Positions 1-8,095 of a DNA stretch of 64,000 nt are shown here, piece after piece. Position 1 is the first letter of the stretch; each line of letters starts with the position of its first letter. A program made the translations under genes and the position numbers. Source of the DNA: Paraburkholderia dioscoreae (GTDB lineage: Bacteria > Pseudomonadota > Gammaproteobacteria > Burkholderiales > Burkholderiaceae); assembly GCF_902459535.1 (NCBI RefSeq), contig NZ_LR699553.1:3596001-3660000 (forward strand), read 5' to 3'. The notes beneath the pieces are model-generated. The model was not told the origin of the DNA. It was given only the letters and a program-made list of their open reading frames with translations, and did not search any database.

Positions 1-1306
1 ACAGACCGGGCGTCATTGCCAGAATCACGAGGATCAATGCCATGAACGCGAGGCAGATCCAGTTGCTGACCGGAAACCAGAACGACTTGAATACGAGCGT
101 CTCGCCTGCCGCGACCATCGCCTTGCGCGACTTGAGATGCGTGAGGCTGATCAGCGCCCAGTTGAGCACGAGCGCCGCCACCACCAGCGCCATCAGCAAG
201 CCGAGCGCTTCGGCCGGAATCAGGTAGTTGACGATCACGCACGTGAACGTGGCGAGCGCGGACAAACCGATCGCCATATACGGCACGCCGCGCCGGTCGA
301 CCTTCATCAGCGCGCGCGGAGCGTTACCCTGCTCCGCGAGACCGTACAGCATGCGGCTGTTCGCATAGACGCCGCTGTTGTACACCGACAGCGCCGCGGT
401 CAACACCACCACGTTGAGGACGTTCGCGGTCAGCGTCGAGCCGATCTGCGAGAAGATCATCACGAACGGACTGCCGCCGGCCGCGACCTCGTTCCACGGA
501 TACAACGACAACAGCACCGTCAGCGAGCAAATGTAGAAAATCAGAATCCGGTAGATCACCTGATTCACGGCCTTTGGAATGCTCTTCTGCGGCTCGTCGG
601 CTTCCGCCGCCGTAATGCCGATCAACTCCAGCCCGCCGAACGAGAACATGATCACCGCGAGCATCATGAACAGACCATGAAACCCATGCGGGAAAAAGCC
701 GCCGTGGGCCCAGAGGTTGGCGATCGACGCTTGCGGGCCGCCGTGGCCGCTGATCAGCAGATAGCCGCCGAACACGATCATGCCGACCACCGCCGCGACC
801 TTGATGATCGCGAACCAGAACTCCGTTTCGCCGTAGGCTTTGACGTTGGCGAGATTGATCGCGTTGATGCCAGCGAAGCACACCAGCGCCGACACCCACG
901 TCGGCACGCCGGGCCACCAGTAGTGAACATACGTGCCGACAGCGGTCAGCTCGGCCATACTCACGAGCACATACAGGACCCAGTAATTCCAGCCCGACAG
1001 AAAGCCGGCAAAGTCGCCCCAATACTTGTACGCGAAGTGGCTGAACGAACCGGCCACCGGCTCCTGCGCCACCATTTCCCCCAACTGCCGCATGATCATG
1101 AAGGCGATGATGCCGCCGATCGCGTAGCCGAGAATCATCGACGGACCGGCTGCCTGCAACACGCTGGCGGAGCCGAGAAACAGGCCGGTGCCGATCGCGC
1201 CGCCCAGCGCGATGAGCTGGATGTGGCGATTCTTGAGCCCCCGCTTCAGGCCGTCTTGCTGCTGTGCACTATTCAAATTGCGCCCCAGTGTATGAATATC
1301 GATCAC
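1..1306 (-). CDS. APC-superfamily amino-acid permease (AroP/ProY-like), 3' end outside the window
   Basis: Inner-membrane amino-acid:proton symporter of the AAT family, which takes up amino acids such as aromatic ones or proline. About 435 codons are visible and the reading frame runs off the window edge, so the C-terminus is missing. The N-terminus shows the family glycine-rich helix (LIALGGAIGTGLFLGSA), followed by alternating hydrophobic helices and a conserved EAxEP-like segment (AAEADEPQKSIPKAV). The start is uncertain: GTG at 1306 gives MIDIHTLGRN, while a TTG at 1276 would begin NSAQQQDGL directly before the conserved core. Substrate cannot be assigned from sequence alone because AroP, PheP, ProY, CycA and GabP share these motifs. 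It is divergent from the hydrolase at 1490. Confidence 0.85.
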   Translation of the reverse strand, partial: MIDIHTLGRNLNSAQQQDGLKRGLKNRHIQLIALGGAIGTGLFLGSASVLQAAGPSMILGYAIGGIIAFMIMRQLGEMVAQEPVAGSFSHFAYKYWGDFAGFLSGWNYWVLYVLVSMAELTAVGTYVHYWWPGVPTWVSALVCFAGINAINLANVKAYGETEFWFAIIKVAAVVGMIVFGGYLLISGHGGPQASIANLWAHGGFFPHGFHGLFMMLAVIMFSFGGLELIGITAAEADEPQKSIPKAVNQVIYRILIFYICSLTVLLSLYPWNEVAAGGSPFVMIFSQIGSTLTANVLNVVVLTAALSVYNSGVYANSRMLYGLAEQGNAPRALMKVDRRGVPYMAIGLSALATFTCVIVNYLIPAEALGLLMALVVAALVLNWALISLTHLKSRKAMVAAGETLVFKSFWFPVSNWICLAFMALILVILAMTPGL

Positions 1307-1425
1307 CCGATCGGACTTATGGTCCGGGCCGGCCGAACCTGAAATTTTACCGTGGCCGATATTACCTAAATACTGGGAGCAACCCGCGCTTGGTTCTGCG
1401 CCGCACTTAACGGCAAGGATAGTGA

Positions 1426-1454
1426 TTGTCACTGGCGCAGGGCTTCTGTATGTT
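1426..1454 (+). promoter_or_regulatory. sigma70-type promoter for the alpha/beta hydrolase gene
   Basis: TTGTCA (1426-1431), 17-bp spacer, TATGTT (1449-1454). The predicted start is near 1461, giving a leader of about 30 nt before ATG 1490 with GGAG eight bases upstream. A short inverted repeat (AGTGA-TTG-TCACT) overlaps the -35 element. Confidence 0.5.
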
Positions 1455-1489
1455 GCCCTAGTCGGGCTTTCAGCCTCCGGAGATTCAAC

Positions 1490-2437
1490 ATGTCGCCCAA
1501 ACGTCTGCTTTGCGCCGCTGCTTTGTGTCTCTGCTTCCCCGCGGCCGCCGCTCTCGCCCAAACCGCCGCGCCGGCCACGCCGCCCACCGCCGCGCCTCCC
1601 GTGGAACCCGCTGCCGAGCCGCCCATCGAGCCGGGTATGGAGACGAGCGCACCCGAAGCCCCTGCTCCCGCACCCGTGGCGCCCGCCGCACCGCCCGTGA
1701 AGGCTGCCGCCGCGCCGCCTCCCGCCGCGCCCATGACCGGTCCGGTACGCAATGTCGTGCTGGTTCACGGCGCGTTCGTCGACGGCTCGAGCTGGAACGG
1801 TGTGGTCGCCAAACTTCAGCAGAAAGGCTATCACGTGAGTTCGGTGCAGAACCCGCTCACCTCGCTCGCCGACGATGTCGCCGCGACCCGCCGCGTCCTC
1901 GCACGCCAGGACGGGCCGACCATGCTGGTGGGGCATTCGTGGGGCGGCGTCGTGATCACCGAAGCGGGCGCGAACGCGCCGAACGTCGCGGGCCTCGTCT
2001 ATATCGCGGCGATCGCGCCGGACCTGCACGAGTCGACCGTGGATCTGATGAAGCGCGCCGCGCCAATGCCCGCGGGTGCGAGCATCATCAAGGATCCGAG
2101 CGGCTTCCTCTGGCTCGATCGCACGAAATACCATGCAGATTTCGCCGCGGACGTCCCCGAGAATCTGACGCGCGTGCTTGCCACCGCGCAGGTGCCGATT
2201 GCCGCAACGGCCTTCAGTGAAACGGTCAGTCAGGTCGCCTGGAGGGAAAAGCCGTCGTGGTACGTGATCACGACACGCGACCGGGCTGTGTCGCCGGAAG
2301 TCGAAAGATTCATGGCCGACCGCATGGGCGCGAAAGTCGTGCCGATGGCGTCGAGCCACCTGGCGCCGGTATCGCACGCGGGCGCGATTGCCGACGTGAT
2401 CGATCGCGCGGCGCGTGAGCTGAGCCGGCAGCAGTAG
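1490..2437 (+). CDS. exported alpha/beta-hydrolase with Pro/Ala-rich linker
   Basis: 315 residues. Residues 1-23 form a signal peptide ending ALA-Q. Residues 25-83 are a low-complexity Ala/Pro/Glu linker. The alpha/beta-hydrolase fold begins at about residue 87 with the oxyanion-type LVHGAFVDGSSW. The nucleophile elbow GHSWGG places the serine at residue 150, and a late SSHLAPVSHAG segment probably supplies the catalytic histidine. The architecture resembles EstC/salicylate-esterase-like small hydrolases. The natural substrate cannot be predicted. The linker suggests the enzyme is tethered or must span the periplasm after export. The start is supported by GGAG eight bases before the ATG. It stands alone, convergent with the peptide-salvage operon. 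Confidence 0.85.
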   Translation: MSPKRLLCAAALCLCFPAAAALAQTAAPATPPTAAPPVEPAAEPPIEPGMETSAPEAPAPAPVAPAAPPVKAAAAPPPAAPMTGPVRNVVLVHGAFVDGSSWNGVVAKLQQKGYHVSSVQNPLTSLADDVAATRRVLARQDGPTMLVGHSWGGVVITEAGANAPNVAGLVYIAAIAPDLHESTVDLMKRAAPMPAGASIIKDPSGFLWLDRTKYHADFAADVPENLTRVLATAQVPIAATAFSETVSQVAWREKPSWYVITTRDRAVSPEVERFMADRMGAKVVPMASSHLAPVSHAGAIADVIDRAARELSRQQ

Positions 2438-2541
2438 TCCCGTTCAGGCGCATTCGCGAGTGTCCTTCGCGCAATACCGGTTCGATGCTCTCCCGCAGTA
2501 CGATTCGATTGGGACACCATAGGTTTCCGAGCCTCCGGCGT

Positions 2542-3375
2542 TCAACGCAACATGAACGACATCGCCGACAGGCAGTTCAGCACGCGCACCGCATGTTCCG
2601 CCGACGCCGCGCTGAATCGCAGGGTGACTGCATCGACGCGCGTGAGCGTCGGCCATTGGCAAAACAGATCGGCAAGCGCGCTGGTTTGCACGCGCAGTTC
2701 GCATTCCAGCGGCTTCGTTTGGGCGTGCGAGGATTCCCGCGCATACCCGTTGGCGAGATGCTGCTGAACCACTTCGCGCGCGGCGCTCCCGATCGCCGCG
2801 CGCGCGTTTGCCGGTGACTGCGTGACGCCGCTCGCATTCCCGGTCGCGCTCTTGGTGACGACGAAACGCGCGCCCGGGAAACGCGGCGCGGTTTCTTCGG
2901 CGAAAACGTCGTCGCCGGATAAAAGCCCGACCCGTGCGCCATATTCTTCCGCCAGCGCGCCATATACGCCCGCCTCGCCGACCTCGACGCCGTTCAGCGA
3001 AACGCGTGCGAAGGCGAAACTGTTGATCGTATGTGCAAGGACGCCGCGCGTTTGCGACATGGCGTGATAGCCGATCATGAAGACCAGCGCCGCGCCGTAT
3101 TCGAGCCCGGCCATCATGCCGAGCGTGCGCGGTTTGCCGAGCACCACCTGAGCGCGCGCATCGAGCAGGTCAGGTAGCAGATTGCGAAAGCCGCCATGAG
3201 AATCGTTGACCCATACTTGCGTCGCGCCGCCGGCGAATGCGCCTTCGATCGCGGCGTTGGCTTCGAGCGTCATCCAGCGGCGCGCCGCTTCGTATTCGCT
3301 GTTGCCCGCGCGCGTTTGTTCGGGATGAAACACGCCGGCAATGCCTTCGATATCGACGGAAATGAGGACTTTCAT
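2542..3375 (-). CDS. dppA: M55-family D-aminopeptidase (DppA-like)
   Basis: 277 residues, the usual length for M55 zinc D-aminopeptidases such as Bacillus subtilis DppA, which release N-terminal D-amino acids from short peptides. The N-terminal metal-site signature is clear: VDIEGIAGV at residues 8-16, then WVNDSHGG and IGYHAMSQT. There is no signal peptide, so it acts in the cytosol. Its ATG overlaps the stop of the upstream dmpA-like gene by 4 bp (ATGA), which implies translational coupling. It is the last gene of the rpiR-iaaA-gsiABCD-dmpA-dppA operon and so probably processes peptides imported by the Gsi transporter, possibly including D-Ala-containing peptidoglycan fragments (inference). 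Confidence 0.9.
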   Translation of the reverse strand: MKVLISVDIEGIAGVFHPEQTRAGNSEYEAARRWMTLEANAAIEGAFAGGATQVWVNDSHGGFRNLLPDLLDARAQVVLGKPRTLGMMAGLEYGAALVFMIGYHAMSQTRGVLAHTINSFAFARVSLNGVEVGEAGVYGALAEEYGARVGLLSGDDVFAEETAPRFPGARFVVTKSATGNASGVTQSPANARAAIGSAAREVVQQHLANGYARESSHAQTKPLECELRVQTSALADLFCQWPTLTRVDAVTLRFSAASAEHAVRVLNCLSAMSFMLR

Positions 3376-4466
3376 CGGGGAGCGGGCTTGAGTAGTTGGA
3401 CGAGATCGGGAACGCTGTCACGCAGCGACAGACGCCGATGGCCATCGCGTCCGGCCACGGAAGCAGCACGCCACAAGGCGTCGAGAATCGCCTGCTCGAC
3501 GCTGTCCGCGCAGGCGCGAAAGAGCGGGTCAAGACGCTCGTCGGCGAGCAGCGGCGGCAGCGTAATGAAGTCGGCCCCGTGCGGCACGGTATAAGCCGTT
3601 GAAAACGCCAGCGCGATATCGCCGCTGCCATGTCCATATACCGAACCGGTGCGCGCGAGACCTGCCCCCGCGCGTAACGAAAGGCGCTTGAGTTGGCGCG
3701 CGTCGAGCGGCGCATCGGTGGCGACGATCATGATGATCGAGCCTTGCTCGGGTTTCGTCGCCGGCGTGGCTGACAATGCAGCGGTCTCCACTTTGGCAGC
3801 ACGTTCGGCCAGCATGCGACCGAGCGGCGTACCGTCGACAGTCAGCATCGGCAGGCGGCCGAAGTTCGCCAGCACGAGTGCGCCGACGGTATAACTGCGA
3901 CCGGCTGCGCTCACCACGCGCGACGCGTTGCCGATGCCGCCCTTCAGATCGAAGCACGACATGCCCCGGCCCGCGCCGACCGATCCGCTCGCGACATCCG
4001 AACTCGTGGCTGCCCAAGCTTCGTCGAAATGCTGCCCGGTGACGGCGAGCGCCTGGATGTCGTTCAGATAGCCGTCATTGCATTCGAACACCAAAGGATT
4101 GACCGTCGACCACTCGCGTCCGATCTGCGGATCGGCACGCACCGCCGCGCGAATCTGCGCCTGCGCGACAGCGGCGACGCTGAATGTGTTGGTCAACGCG
4201 ATCGGCGTTTCCAGCGTGCCGAGTTCTTCGACCTGCACGAGCCCGATGCTTTTGCCGAACCCGTTGATCACCGAAGCCGCCGCCGGCACCTTGTCGAGAA
4301 AGGGATCCCCGTCATGCGGACGAATCACGGTCACGCCGGTTTGCACGGCGCCTTCATCGAGCGTGCAGTGCCCGACTGTCACGCCCGGCACGTCGGCAAT
4401 CGTGCCGAGCGGACCCGCCGGCAATGTGCCGACATGCGGCGCGTTTTGAATCTTTGGCAAATTCAT
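3372..4466 (-). CDS. dmpA: P1-family peptidase (DmpA/BapA-like self-processing aminopeptidase)
   Basis: 364 residues. This is an Ntn-like aminopeptidase of family S58 (DmpA, L-aminopeptidase D-Ala-esterase/amidase; BapA beta-peptidyl aminopeptidase). These are made as one chain that cleaves itself before a serine, which becomes the N-terminal nucleophile. The matching junction is Gly242-Ser243 within QGSIIMIVATDAPLD. Upstream are the family motifs DVPGVTVGH, NGFGKSIGL and GAGRGMSCFDLKGGIG. No signal peptide is seen, so it is cytosolic. Both ends overlap neighbours by 4 bp (ATGA), with gsiD before it and dppA after it. Members hydrolyse unusual peptides (D-Ala or beta-amino N-termini), consistent with a role in using imported atypical peptides. 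Confidence 0.9.
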   Translation of the reverse strand: MNLPKIQNAPHVGTLPAGPLGTIADVPGVTVGHCTLDEGAVQTGVTVIRPHDGDPFLDKVPAAASVINGFGKSIGLVQVEELGTLETPIALTNTFSVAAVAQAQIRAAVRADPQIGREWSTVNPLVFECNDGYLNDIQALAVTGQHFDEAWAATSSDVASGSVGAGRGMSCFDLKGGIGNASRVVSAAGRSYTVGALVLANFGRLPMLTVDGTPLGRMLAERAAKVETAALSATPATKPEQGSIIMIVATDAPLDARQLKRLSLRAGAGLARTGSVYGHGSGDIALAFSTAYTVPHGADFITLPPLLADERLDPLFRACADSVEQAILDALWRAASVAGRDGHRRLSLRDSVPDLVQLLKPAPR

Positions 4467-5368
4467 GGCCGGTCTAGCTTCGGATCGAGCGCATCGCGCA
4501 GTCCGTCGCCGAGCAGATTGAACGCCAGCACGGTCAGGAAAATCGCCAGACTCGGAAACAGCGCGATATGCGGTGCCGTCACCATGTCGGCGCGCGCTTC
4601 ATTGAGCATCGCGCCCCACTCGGGCGTCGGAGGTTGTGCGCCGAGGCCGAGAAACGACAGGCTTGCCGCCGTGATGATCGAGGTACCGATACGCATCGTG
4701 AAGTACACCACCACCGAAGAAATCGTCCCCGGCAGAATGTGCCGCACGATGATGGTCCAGTCCGACGCGCCGATGCTGCGCGCCGCCTCGATATACGTGA
4801 GCTGCTTGAGCATCAGCGTATTGCCGCGCACGAGCCGCGCGAACGCCGGAATGCTGAAGATCGCCACCGCGCAGATCACGTTAATCATGCCGTTGCCGAG
4901 AATCGCCACCACGCCGATCGCCAGCAGAATGCCGGGAAAAGCGAACAGCACGTCGGCGACGCGCATCGTGATGCGATCCCACCAGCCTTCGTAATAGCCG
5001 GCCAGCAAACCGAAGAGCGTTCCGATCACCGCGCCGATCGCAACGGACAGAAAGCCTGCTTCGAGCGAAATGCGCGAACCCGCGAGAATGCGGCTGAAAA
5101 TATCGCGGCCCAGCGAATCCACGCCGAACCAGTGCGCGGCGGACGGCCCTGCGTTCAACGCATCGTAGTCGAAGAAATTCTCCGGATCGTACGGCACGAT
5201 ATGCGGCGCCGCAATTGCAAGCGCGATCAATAACAGCACGAAAATGCCGGCGGCAAGCGCCACATGCTGCTTACGGAATTTGCGCCAGAATTCGCTCCAC
5301 GGCGTGCGGATCGCAGGCTCGGCTTTCACGGTGCTGGCCGCATTCGGCTCGGTGGCGGTCGTGCTCAT
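4463..5368 (-). CDS. gsiD: glutathione/dipeptide ABC transporter permease (GsiD/DppC type)
   Basis: 301 residues. An N-terminal cytosolic stretch and first membrane helix (residues about 34-55) are followed by the OppC/DppC periplasmic sequence HWFGVDSLGRDIFSRIL. Then come five more helices with the EAA coupling loop (EAARSIGASDWTIIVRHILPG) that contacts the ATPase. It is the second permease of the Gsi importer and forms a heterodimer with GsiC. The gap from gsiC is 7 bp, and the stop overlaps the dmpA-like start. Assignment to glutathione rather than generic dipeptides rests on the E. coli-like order iaaA-gsiABCD. Confidence 0.88.
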   Translation of the reverse strand: MSTTATEPNAASTVKAEPAIRTPWSEFWRKFRKQHVALAAGIFVLLLIALAIAAPHIVPYDPENFFDYDALNAGPSAAHWFGVDSLGRDIFSRILAGSRISLEAGFLSVAIGAVIGTLFGLLAGYYEGWWDRITMRVADVLFAFPGILLAIGVVAILGNGMINVICAVAIFSIPAFARLVRGNTLMLKQLTYIEAARSIGASDWTIIVRHILPGTISSVVVYFTMRIGTSIITAASLSFLGLGAQPPTPEWGAMLNEARADMVTAPHIALFPSLAIFLTVLAFNLLGDGLRDALDPKLDRP

Positions 5369-5375
5369 GCGGGCC

Positions 5376-6296
5376 TCACTTGAAACGGATGGTCGGGTTG
5401 ATCACGGCGTACAGCACGTCCACGACCAGATTGATGATGATGAATTCCAGCGAGAACAACAGCACTTCGGCCTGGATCACCGGATAGTCGCGCATCGACA
5501 CGGCATCCACCAGCAGGCGTCCGAGGCCCGGCCAGTCGAACACCACTTCGACCACGATCGAGCCGCCCAGCAGAAAACCGAATTGCAGACCCATCATCGT
5601 GATGACGGGAATCATCGCGTTGCGCAGGCAGTGTTTGACGATCACGAGAGGTTCGGGCACACCCTTTGCGCGCGCGGTGCGCACGAAGTCTTCGTTCATC
5701 ACCTCGACGAACGATGCGCGGGTGAAGCGCGCCATCACCGCCGCGACAGCCGCCCCGAGTGTAAGCGACGGCAGCACATAGCTCTGCCACGAACCATCGC
5801 CGACAATCGGCAGCCAGCCGAGCTTCACCGAAAAAATCTCCATCAGCAGCATGCCGAGCGCGAACGCGGGAAACGAAATGCCCGATACCGCCAGCGTCAT
5901 GCCGAGGCGGTCGGGCCAGCGGTTGCGCCATACGGCCGAGACGATGCCGATGCCCATACCCAGCACGACCGCCCACACCATGCTGGCGAGCGTGAGCAGT
6001 AGGGTCGGCATGAAGCGTTCGCCGATTTCCTCGCTGACCGGGCGTTTGCTGCGCGTGGAGACGCCGAAGTCGCCGTGCGCGATCTTCACGAAGAAGCTGG
6101 CGAACTGCTGCGGCATCGGTTTGTTCAGGCCGAGGTCGGCACGCACCAGAGCGACCGTCGCCTCGTCCGCTTCGGGACCGGCGGCGAGCCGCGCCGGATC
6201 GCCCGGCAACAGATGCACGAACAGGAACACCAGCACGGCGACGATGAAGAGCGTCGGCAGCAGGCCAAAGAGACGTTTGACGAGGAAGTTCAGCAT
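5376..6296 (-). CDS. gsiC: glutathione/dipeptide ABC transporter permease (GsiC/DppB type)
   Basis: 306 residues from ATG 6296 (MLNFLVKRLFG). An open frame extends further upstream, but the extra residues are Arg/Ser/Thr-rich and unlike the family, so I reject them. The DppB hallmarks are all present: N-terminal helix, LLPGDPARL, a periplasmic domain, the coupling loop (RTARAKGVPEPLVIVKHCLRNAM) and the C-terminal FDWPGLGRLLVDAV...RDYPVIQ. It pairs with GsiD. About 120 bp separate it from gsiB, the largest gap in the operon. I saw no clear terminator in that gap. Confidence 0.88.
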   Translation of the reverse strand: MLNFLVKRLFGLLPTLFIVAVLVFLFVHLLPGDPARLAAGPEADEATVALVRADLGLNKPMPQQFASFFVKIAHGDFGVSTRSKRPVSEEIGERFMPTLLLTLASMVWAVVLGMGIGIVSAVWRNRWPDRLGMTLAVSGISFPAFALGMLLMEIFSVKLGWLPIVGDGSWQSYVLPSLTLGAAVAAVMARFTRASFVEVMNEDFVRTARAKGVPEPLVIVKHCLRNAMIPVITMMGLQFGFLLGGSIVVEVVFDWPGLGRLLVDAVSMRDYPVIQAEVLLFSLEFIIINLVVDVLYAVINPTIRFK

Positions 6297-6420
6297 GGAA
6301 CCCAATCCGGCAATGATGCGGGCAACGAAAGATCTTGTGCAGCGCGTAGTGGAGCAAAGCAGTGACCGCCCAGTGCGGGCGTGCCAATGAAACGGCACGT
6401 CCGCGAGCACAGTCAATTCA

Positions 6421-7983
6421 TTACTTGATCGCGATCTCGTCGAAGTTGAACGAACCGTCCGGAGCCACATAAGCACCCGACAGACGCTTGCTGCGCGCGT
6501 ACACCACCTTCTCCTTGACGAGGAAGATCCACGGCGCGTCGGCCCAGATGCGTTTTTGCGCGTCGGTGTAGAGTTCGGCTTTCTTCGTGCGGTCGGTGGT
6601 TTCGAGCGCCTGCTTCAGATCGCTGTCGACGGCGTCGTTCTTGTAGTACGCGGTATTGACCATCTTGGGCGGGAACGAGACGGATGCGAGCAGCGGCGTG
6701 ATCGCCCAATCGGCTTCACCCGTCGACGACGACCAGCCCGCATAGTACATCCGCACCGGCGCGGTCGCGGCGTCCTGCGCGCTCTCCACCTTGGCGACCC
6801 GTTGACCGGCCTCGAGCGCTTCGACTTGCGCCTTGATGCCCACTTGCGCGAGTTGCTGCTGCACGAACTGGATCACCTTCTGCGCGGTCGAGTAGTTATA
6901 CGCGGACCACAGCGTGGTTTCGAAACCGTTCGGATAGCCCGCTTCCTTCAGCAGCGCGCGCGCCTTGGCCGGATCGTACGGCCACGGCCCCTGCTTCACC
7001 GCATAGTCGACGCCTTGCGGCACCACGCCGTCGGCCGGCGTCGCGTAACCGGCGAACGCGACCTTGGTGAGTGCGTCCTTGTTAACCGCATAGTTCAGCG
7101 CCTCACGCACCTTCGGATTGTCGAACGGCTTCTGGTTCACGTTCAGGCTGATATAGCGCTGAATGATCGACGGCGACGCGATCAGATCGACCTTCGGGCT
7201 CGACTGCAATTGCGCGGCCTGCTCGAACGGCACCTGGAACGCGAAATCCGCTTCGCCGGTACGCATCAACGCGGCCCGCGTGTTGTTGTCGACCACCGGT
7301 TTCCAGTCGATCGCATCGACCTTCGGGTAACCCTTCTTCCAGTAGCCGGCGAACTTCTTCACCGTCAGGTCGCCGGCAGGATCCCACTTCACCAGTTCGA
7401 ACGGACCGGTGCCGACCGGATGGAACGCAATGTCCTTGCCGTACTTTTTCAGCGCGTCCGGAGAAATCATCACCGCCGACGGATGCGCGAGCACATTGAT
7501 GAACGCCGAGAACGGCGCCTTCAGCGTGATCTTCACCGTGTACGCATCGACCACCTCGGTCTTCTCGATGCGGTTGAACATGTTGTAGCGCTTGAGCTTG
7601 TTCGCCGGATCGGTCACGCGGTCGAAGTTCGCTTTCACCGCGGCAGCGTTGAAGTCGGTGCCGTCCTGGAACTTCACGCCATGGCGCAGCTTGAACGTGT
7701 AGACCTTCGCATCGGAGCTGGCTTCGTAGCTGTCGGCCAGCACGTTGACCAGTTTCATGTCCTTGTCGAACCCAAAGAGCCCCTGATAGAACGACTTGGC
7801 GACGGCTTGCGAGAGCGTGTCGTTGGCATCGTACGGATCGAGCGTCGTGAAGGTCGAGGCGACGGCCATCACGGCCGTGGTGTCGGCGTGCGCCGCATTG
7901 CCCGCGAGCATCGCGAACACCACCGCGCCGCCGCTGACCAGCGCGCGCAAACGAAACGGAGAAGACGGGACCAGCAGGTTCAT
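6421..7983 (-). CDS. gsiB: periplasmic peptide/glutathione-binding protein (SBP family 5, GsiB-like)
   Basis: 520 residues. A long signal peptide ends near residue 33 (GNAAHA-D). The mature protein carries the SBP_bac_5 pattern: TTLDPYDANDTLS, YTFKLRHGVKFQDGTDFNAAAVKANFDR, HPVGTGPFELVKW and REALNYAVNKDAL. The length matches E. coli GsiB (about 510). It delivers peptide ligand to GsiCD in the inner membrane. GGAG lies eight bases upstream of the ATG. It is separated by 109 bp from the stop of gsiA. That gap contains an imperfect 19-bp direct repeat whose second copy includes the gsiA stop. Confidence 0.9.
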   Translation of the reverse strand: MNLLVPSSPFRLRALVSGGAVVFAMLAGNAAHADTTAVMAVASTFTTLDPYDANDTLSQAVAKSFYQGLFGFDKDMKLVNVLADSYEASSDAKVYTFKLRHGVKFQDGTDFNAAAVKANFDRVTDPANKLKRYNMFNRIEKTEVVDAYTVKITLKAPFSAFINVLAHPSAVMISPDALKKYGKDIAFHPVGTGPFELVKWDPAGDLTVKKFAGYWKKGYPKVDAIDWKPVVDNNTRAALMRTGEADFAFQVPFEQAAQLQSSPKVDLIASPSIIQRYISLNVNQKPFDNPKVREALNYAVNKDALTKVAFAGYATPADGVVPQGVDYAVKQGPWPYDPAKARALLKEAGYPNGFETTLWSAYNYSTAQKVIQFVQQQLAQVGIKAQVEALEAGQRVAKVESAQDAATAPVRMYYAGWSSSTGEADWAITPLLASVSFPPKMVNTAYYKNDAVDSDLKQALETTDRTKKAELYTDAQKRIWADAPWIFLVKEKVVYARSKRLSGAYVAPDGSFNFDEIAIK

Positions 7984-8050
7984 GAGGTTGACTCCAGGCT
8001 GCGAGATGAAAACAGGTTGAGATGCTGCGAGAGAAAGCGTGTGGCTTGGG

Positions 8051-8095
8051 TTCTTGGTACAGCTCTTTAGTCAGGCTTTTTAGTACCGCTCTTTA
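8051..8095. repeat. imperfect 19-bp direct repeat at the gsiA stop codon
   Basis: Copies at 8051-8069 and 8077-8095 match at 16 of 19 positions with a 26-bp period. The gsiA stop codon lies in the second copy. It looks like an old short duplication of the gene end. No function can be inferred. Confidence 0.5.
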